Source: Adiantum capillus-veneris
Lineage: Eukaryota; Streptophyta; Polypodiopsida; Polypodiales; Pteridaceae
Assembly (NCBI GenBank): GCA_014529385.2
Contig: CM043952.1
Location: 70,625,299-70,689,298, forward strand
Length of the DNA stretch: 64,000 bases
Direction: 5' to 3'
Shown here: piece after piece, positions 59,003-64,000 of the stretch
How the letters are laid out: each line of letters opens with the position of its first letter
Position numbering within the stretch: position 1 is the first letter of the stretch
Made by a program: the position numbers and the translations under genes
The notes under the pieces: model-generated
What the model was told of the DNA's origin: nothing
The model's database searches: none
Seen by the model: only the letters and a program-made list of their open reading frames with translations

Positions 59003-59229
59003 TGTTACCATATACATGTGGTAGTGATGTGTGTGAACACACTAGGACCGCCGGGGCATTTTTTTCCTCTTTAGGAGGTTTTTTCCCCCGTGCATTGTAT
59101 ATACGCCCATCACTCTAGGGCTATCTATCTTTCCATTGCACACTAAGTAACACACTCTCTATTGTGTGCCTTGAGCTTCCTTCGTCTTCTCCAAGCTGTG
59201 TGTGTTTCTCTGCAACCCTAATTCCAACA
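59003..59229 (+). repeat. Copia-2 3' LTR (227 bp)
   Basis: It has the same length and ends as the 5' LTR, with two substitutions. Gypsy-2 coding resumes directly after the AAAAA duplication. Confidence 0.96.
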
Positions 59230-59813
59230 AAAAACTCCAACAGGTTAAGAATTTTCTCCAAGACCACATGGATATGCTGAAACTTGCTCGTCATAACGTC
59301 CGACAAGCACATGATCGGTATAAGAAATACGTTGATGAGAAACGTCGGCAAGTTACCTTCGAAGAAGGAGAGGAAGTATTTTTACGTGTGCCCGAACATT
59401 CAGAAAGTTTGAAAACTGGACCGACAGCTAAATTATCTCCCCGACATTGTGGGCCTTTCAAAATACTCAAGCGAGTTGGTGATCGTGCCTACAAACTACT
59501 ACTACCATCACACTCTCGCGTTCATCCGGTGTTTCATGTAAGACGTTTACGCAAGCGGTTACATGGGGACGACAACGTCATCGACCAACAGGTTTTGGTC
59601 GATTACATTGAACCTCCTACGTTACCGCATGAACTTGAACGTGTTTTGGATTATCATGAGTTGCGTACACGCCATCATGTATGACAACAAGCTTTAATCA
59701 AGTGGAAAGACCGACCTGAAGAAGGTGCCACTTGGGAAAACATTAGTGTTCTTAAGAAGAAGTTTCCCACTTTTGTTTTCGAGGACGAAAACTCTTCTTT
59801 AAGGGGGGAGTAA
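59230..59813 (+). mobile_element. Gypsy-2 integrase C-terminus and chromodomain-like tail
   Basis: This is the integrase C-terminal region with the GPY/F-type block (LSPRHCGPFKILKRVGDRAYKL near 59436-59500) and HPVFHVRRLRK near 59523-59555. It is followed by a chromodomain-like end (ALIKWKDRPEEGATWE near 59690-59740). In chromoviruses this tail guides integration by recognising chromatin. A purine tract precedes the 3' LTR. Confidence 0.85.
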
Positions 59814-59983
59814 TGTCAGGACAAGGGTCCTGTACCCTAAGAACTAGGTTAGTCATGGACTACGGCCAAGGGTCGGGCTAGGCAGTGTGGACAGGGGATC
59901 CGTCTAGGGCAAGGGGCTAGGGGCCCGCCTATATAAAGGGAGGTTGGGAGGAGGATCCTAGAGTCTAGTTCCTAGTTCTTACA
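59814..59983 (+). repeat. Gypsy-2 3' LTR (170 bp)
   Basis: It is 98% identical to 48887-49056. Copia-1 coding resumes immediately after CTCAA. Confidence 0.95.
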
Positions 59984-61212
59984 CTCAAGAAATCTTTGTA
60001 TGGATTAAAGCAAGGCTCAAGGCAATGGTACATCAAGTTTAATAAGTACATTCAGTCCCATGGTTACGTACGGAGTCAAGAGGATCACTGCTTGTACACA
60101 AAGAGGTTGGACGATGGTTCCCTCATCATTCTGATTTTGTACATGGATGATATGCTCATAGTTGGGAAGTCAAAAGATGAGATTGCACTTCTCAAGGACG
60201 CCTTAAGCAAGCAGTTTCCTATGAAAGAGTTGGGTGATGCCCATCACATTCTTGGTATGCATATAAAGAGAGATCACAAACAAGGTATACTTGAACTTTT
60301 GCAAGAAGAGTATATTCACAAGGTCTTGCAACGTTTTAATATGCAGGGGGGGGGGGGGGGGGGGGGGGCGGGAGGAACATTGAGTACCCCAATGGCTGCA
60401 TACAAAAAACTTAGCAAGCATGATTGTTCCAGATCGGATGCTGAAAAGGCAGAGATGGCAAAGGTGTTGTATTCTTTGGAAGCTGGCAGTCTCATGTTCG
60501 CGATGTTTTGCACACGGCCAGACATTGCATATGCAGTGGGAGTGGTCAATAGGTTTATGTGGCAAATCTAGGCAGAAAGCATTGGGAAGCAGTGAAGCAC
60601 ATCTTGAGATACATCAAGGGCTCAGCTAGCAAGTGCTTACGCTTTGTGAACAGTGCTGCATCCATAGTTGGATACATTGATTCGGATTATGTGGGTTGTG
60701 TGGACACTAGGCGATCCACATCTGGCTACATTTTCTTGTTTGCTAGAGAGGCAATTTCTTGGAGATCATGTATCTAGAATTGTACTTCGTCTTCCACCAC
60801 TGAGGTAGAGTATGTTGCAGTTTCTAGTTCTAGTAAGAAAGCTGTGTGGTTATCTCGTCTAGTGGGAGACCTTGGTATGCATCAGACTCCAGTGCTACAT
60901 TATGACAGTCAGAGTGCGATTGCGTTAGCAAAGAACCCCGTGTTTCACTCCAAGTCAAAACACATAGAGTTCAGATATCATGTGGTATGGGATATTTTGG
61001 CTAGCAAACGCATTGAGTTAGTCAAAGTTCACATGGATGAAAGCCCAGCGGATGCTCTAACAAAGAGCCTAGCCTCAAAGCGGTTTGCACATTGCATAGA
61101 GATGATGAGCATAGGGTGAAGCTACATTCATGCTTCACATTTTGTACAGTTGTACATAATGGCCCCTACATTCTTTAACCACTTGGACCATGTTGGCCTT
61201 CAAGTGGGAGAT
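59984..61212 (+). mobile_element. Copia-1 reverse transcriptase (rest) and RNase H
   Basis: Copia reverse transcriptase resumes (YGLKQGSRQWYIKFNKYIQS near 60000-60050, and the polymerase active-site block near 60140-60165) and continues to an RNase H region (about 60660-61100, with YIDSDYVG and HIEFRYHVV blocks). A run of about 22 G (60346-60368) lies within it. It is broken. Confidence 0.8.
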
Positions 61213-61391
61213 TGTTGGGTTTCAGGCTCTGTGGCCGTGCGCCCACCCATTTACATTCTTTTGGTTATAATGAAAAATAAGGAGATGAGAGTCTATTCTC
61301 TCATGTGCTCCACCAAGACTGTGTGTCTATGCACATCCCCTTCCCCCTTTTCTCTCCATCCCTCCCTTGCACTCCATAGTCATTTCCCACA
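61213..61391 (+). repeat. Copia-1 3' LTR (179 bp)
   Basis: The partner of 43491-43683, followed by the TTAAT target duplication at 61392-61396. Confidence 0.92.
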
Positions 61392-61396
61392 TTAAT

Positions 61397-63160
61397 CTAG
61401 ATTATGCATCATAATCAAGGCTTGGTTATGGGATTGAAACCATGATAGTGGAAGGAAACATAACTTTCATATATCAAAGCTAAGTACCGCTTCATTTTGT
61501 GCTTGATTTGTCTATTCTCTCTTGGTTGTGTTGCACGTCCTCGAACATCCTCTTCATTCTCAAGGTTCTACTTGATCATCCTTACTTGCATATGGAGTTG
61601 GGGGTGTTGCTACTGGTCATGAAATGTTTGAGAATAATAGAGTGGTAATTTATTCAATAGAAATACTCTTTGTATATATAGATGAAGCAAAATAATAGAG
61701 ATTTTTCTTTTACCATAGTAAGCTTCAATAATAGAGTACACCACTAAATCAATCACATTTGAACGTGATCAACTAAAGAAAAACTAAAGAATTTTAATAT
61801 ACTAGTAAGTGCATTAGAATTTAGGGGAAAAATTAGTAAAGATAAATTTTAAAAGCTTTCACACGTTGGGAAACACGACGATGGAGAGAACACATAACGT
61901 TGTAGAATAATCACAAGAGACCTGCAGATTTGAGTTTGAAGAAGAAGAAGATACATGAATTTGAATATCATAGAGAGACGTATATATATATATATATATA
62001 TAGATATAGATATGTTTTTAAGGTTGTAGTAATAGCCTGACAAGGTATCATCGACGAAGTTTGAATGTCACAAGAACAAACCATGGATATCTTGCGTTGC
62101 CTTTTGACCCACCTCACTCTTTGGAAAGGATATTTCTATTCGGAATCATGGAACTGATCTTGATTAGACCATGTGCTCTGCGTCATCATCGTTCTCGTGC
62201 AACTCCGCTTCCATGATGGAAAAAGAGCAGAAGAATGTAGATTGTGCCTAATTGAAATCTACATGATTATTGATCAATGATCAGGGATCGATAAAACGTG
62301 CAAGATCAATGTTGAATGTATGCCAGATGTAGCTTTAAGGGGCCAAAAATTGTCTTGATAATGCTAAAAGTGAGTATGTTTGAAGCTGTCAAATTTGGAA
62401 GTTTATGGCTGGTACCATAGTACTCAAAGTGCTCTACAGGCCCGTCTTTACGGCTCATCAATTGAAGCTACACTGAGGAAGTTATGACAGTTTGAAGTTG
62501 AGTGGATTGCAAATCCGTGGACATGTGTAGATGAAGGATCATGATTGAAGTGAATGCATGTGCTTGAAGGATTCATCTTGTGAAGCCTGTCGATCTTTTC
62601 ATATCAGTAATAGGAGTTTTGGTTGCCAAGATATTGCCAGTTAAAGTTTCAACGGGGGCCAATTCTATACCAGGTTGGTCTCCTCAATCAGTGTGCCATC
62701 TGATATTTTTTCGGATAGTTTTTGGGCTTGACTAGGTTCTAGAATATGGTGCATTTAATAGAGTAATAAGTGCTTGATGAGCATCTTTTTCAGAATGTCA
62801 TCTCATGCAGTGCATTGATAGCGAGGTATGCTATGAGAGTTGTGCTAGCACTACAGTGGTCGATATGTGATTAAATGTGGTGCTCTTATGCACATAAAGT
62901 TATTGATGAGCTTTCAGTTGAAAAGATTGACTTATGAAGAGCATTGATTACAAGATTATGCCCATTATGGCTGTGGCAAGCAAGTTTTGGGCAATTTTAC
63001 CGAATGTGAAGGGAAGGCCTTTCATCAAATGCAATCAGTTGTACCTGCATCTTGAGGGCATGTGGCACTACTAAAGACATTGAAATGGGCAACAAGATTC
63101 ACGATGACATTGTCCGTTAAGGGTTATTGAAGATGAAAATTATGCGAGGCAATGCCTTGA
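61397..63160. other. Unrecognised DNA
   Basis: No protein-like frame over 64 codons. A (TA)n tract lies at 61981-62002. The first part may be the continuation of the element whose LTR ends at 43452, but I cannot identify coding in it. Confidence 0.45.
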
Positions 63161-63162
63161 TC

Positions 63163-63188
63163 GATATATATATATATCTCTGTGTGTG

Positions 63189-63223
<35 letters not shown>

Positions 63224-63291
63224 CCAATGTGATGCCCATCGGGAGGTGTGGTGCTCACCCATAAACTCAAGGCCACCCATGAGAACCATTG

Positions 63292-63336
<45 letters not shown>

Positions 63337-63338
63337 TA

Positions 63339-63391
<53 letters not shown>

Positions 63392-63587
63392 AATGTGATG
63401 CCCATCGGGAGGTGTGGTGCTCACCCATAAACTCAAGGCCACCCATTGAGGTAGCCGCCCAAGGCCGAATTGGATGGCATTAATGTGTGTGAAGAGGAGG
63501 AAAAATAAAGGAGGCCACCCATTGAGGTAGCCGCCCAAGGCCGAATTGGATGGCCTTAATGTGTGTGAAGAGGAGGAAAAATAAAGG
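63163..63587. repeat. Compound tandem structure of microsatellites and two duplicated units
   Basis: (TA)n(GT)n plus a ~70-bp unit (CCAATGTGATGCCCATCGGG onward) occurs twice (63163-63295 and 63295-63460). It is followed by a ~77-bp unit (AGGCCACCCATTGAGGTAGC onward) repeated in tandem (about 63440-63510 and 63511-63587), nearly identical. The two unit types share the GGCCACCCAT sequence, which suggests stepwise duplication. Confidence 0.9.
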
Positions 63588-64000
63588 AGGGCGATGGAGC
63601 AAAGCAACGGGTAGACAACGATGATGCTCGAATGACGACGGCCATGAAGCAGCAAATGAAGAGCATGCAGGGGGAAATTTTTTTGGTGTTGTCGATGGTC
63701 AAAATCGTGCAGGTATGTGTCGAGCTACCACATGAGCAAGGGGAGTTCTTTACGCTGTCAAGAAATTTGCGGTCTTGCCAGGAAAGCACCGGGCTTGTGG
63801 CCATGAGAGTTTGTGAGAGAACTCCAAAAACTATATGAAGGAGTTAAACCATAGATGCCATGAAGTATAGGGTTTGGAAGGAAGTGCAATCAAAGAAGCT
63901 TCATTCTTTCTCTCTTGTACTCACACACACAAAGAAAGAACACAAAAGAGAATATCAAAACAACACAAAGATGAAAACATCAAGGCTATGGTCATATCGT
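63588..64000. other. No recognisable feature
   Basis: A short frame at 63632-63838 (68 codons) has no recognised domain. The window ends in AT-rich DNA. Confidence 0.4.

Larger units (their letters stand above)
54052..59229 (+). mobile_element. Copia-2: young Ty1/Copia element inside Gypsy-2, looks whole
   Basis: LTRs of exactly 227 bp (54052-54278 and 59003-59229) start TGTTACC and end AACA. They differ at 2 sites (~0.9%). The target duplication is AAAAA on both sides (54047-54051 and 59230-59234). The primer site TGGTATCAGAGC is at 54281-54292 and the purine tract CCAGGGGGGA lies just before the right LTR (about 58991-59000). A single long frame encodes the whole polyprotein (54641-58927). 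All parts expected of an intact element are present. A much older, deleted relative lies at 21868-22859. Confidence 0.96.
48887..59983 (+). mobile_element. Gypsy-2: Ty3/Gypsy chromovirus-like element inside Copia-1
   Basis: LTRs of exactly 170 bp (48887-49056 and 59814-59983) start TGTCA and end CTTACA, and differ at 3 sites (~1.8%). The target duplication is CTCAA (48881-48885 and 59984-59988). The primer site TGGTATCAGAGCC is at 49058-49070 and the purine tract TTAAGGGGGGAG at about 59799-59810. Domain order is gag, protease, RT, RNase H, integrase, with a C-terminal chromodomain-like segment (~59690-59790), which marks chromoviruses. It is interrupted by Copia-2 in the integrase C-terminal region and has around five other breaks. 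It is younger than Copia-1 and older than Copia-2. Confidence 0.93.
43491..61391 (+). mobile_element. Copia-1: outermost Ty1/Copia element of a three-level nest
   Basis: LTRs at 43491-43683 (193 bp) and 61213-61391 (179 bp) both start TGTTGGGTTTCAGG and end CATTTCCCACA. They are flanked by the 5-bp duplication TTAAT (43486-43490 and 61392-61396). A primer site (43686-43699) and a purine tract before the right LTR (about 61204-61212) are present. Coding order is gag, protease, integrase, reverse transcriptase, RNase H, which is Copia order. Gypsy-2 is inserted in the reverse transcriptase region. The LTRs differ by several substitutions and length changes, so it is the oldest of the three. It is broken in roughly ten or more places besides the insertion. 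Its own length is about 6.8 kb. Confidence 0.92.

Overview
The window reads as nuclear DNA of a land plant with a large, repeat-swollen genome. The evidence is LTR retrotransposons of both plant superfamilies (Ty1/Copia and Ty3/Gypsy) nested inside one another, initiator-Met-type primer sites (TGGTATCAGAGC), a plant-type LINE, many long (GA)n, (TA)n and (CA)n tracts, and one intron-containing plastid-targeted gene of the DUF760 family, which is specific to photosynthetic organisms. The single-copy share is tiny and the repeats are diverse, so a fern or other non-seed plant is plausible, but the sequence alone does not settle the species.

Layout. 1-14397: a minus-strand Gypsy element (Gypsy-1, 3' end off the left edge) split in its integrase region by a young 7.87-kb element (B, 769-8638) that has two 2,660-bp LTRs and only a gag-like frame. 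12850-16090: the Gypsy-1 LTR faces a diverged LTR-like arm in opposite orientation, with a small foldback element carrying 34-nt perfect arms between them. 16091-22860: old, mostly unrecognisable repeats, an LTR with an adjoining polypurine tract, and an internally deleted minus-strand relative of Copia-2. 22935-25360: two decayed copies of one LINE family. 25447-25772: a pseudogene fragment of a glycine-rich RNA-binding protein. 25949-34384: a heavily decayed minus-strand Copia element (Copia-4), interrupted by satellite-like material and by a 4-kb segment (29.7-33.7 kb) that holds a 94-bp triple repeat and a decayed coding region I do not recognise. 35180-35500: a Copia gag fragment.

38074-42320 is the one convincing host gene: minus strand, three coding exons plus a probable 5' UTR exon, 423 aa, resembling the Arabidopsis UV-B-induced protein At3g17800. 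Its introns hold a long (CA)n(TA)n tract, an 86-bp tandem duplication and a diverged ~250-bp duplication. A near-ideal G-quadruplex motif lies about 360 bp upstream of the 5' exon.

43491-61391 is a three-level nest. Copia-1 (5-bp target duplication TTAAT) is interrupted by Gypsy-2 (170-bp LTRs, CTCAA, C-terminal chromodomain-like segment), which is interrupted by Copia-2 (227-bp LTRs, AAAAA, one uninterrupted 1,428-codon polyprotein frame). LTR divergence falls with depth: clearly diverged with length change, then 3/170, then 2/227. Copia-1 itself sits 38 bp downstream of the primer site of a further LTR, so there may be a fourth level. The right end (61392-64000) is anonymous repeat and microsatellite DNA.

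Apart from the DUF760 gene I see no host pathway here. The window is best read as a retrotransposon landfill with a readable order of insertion.
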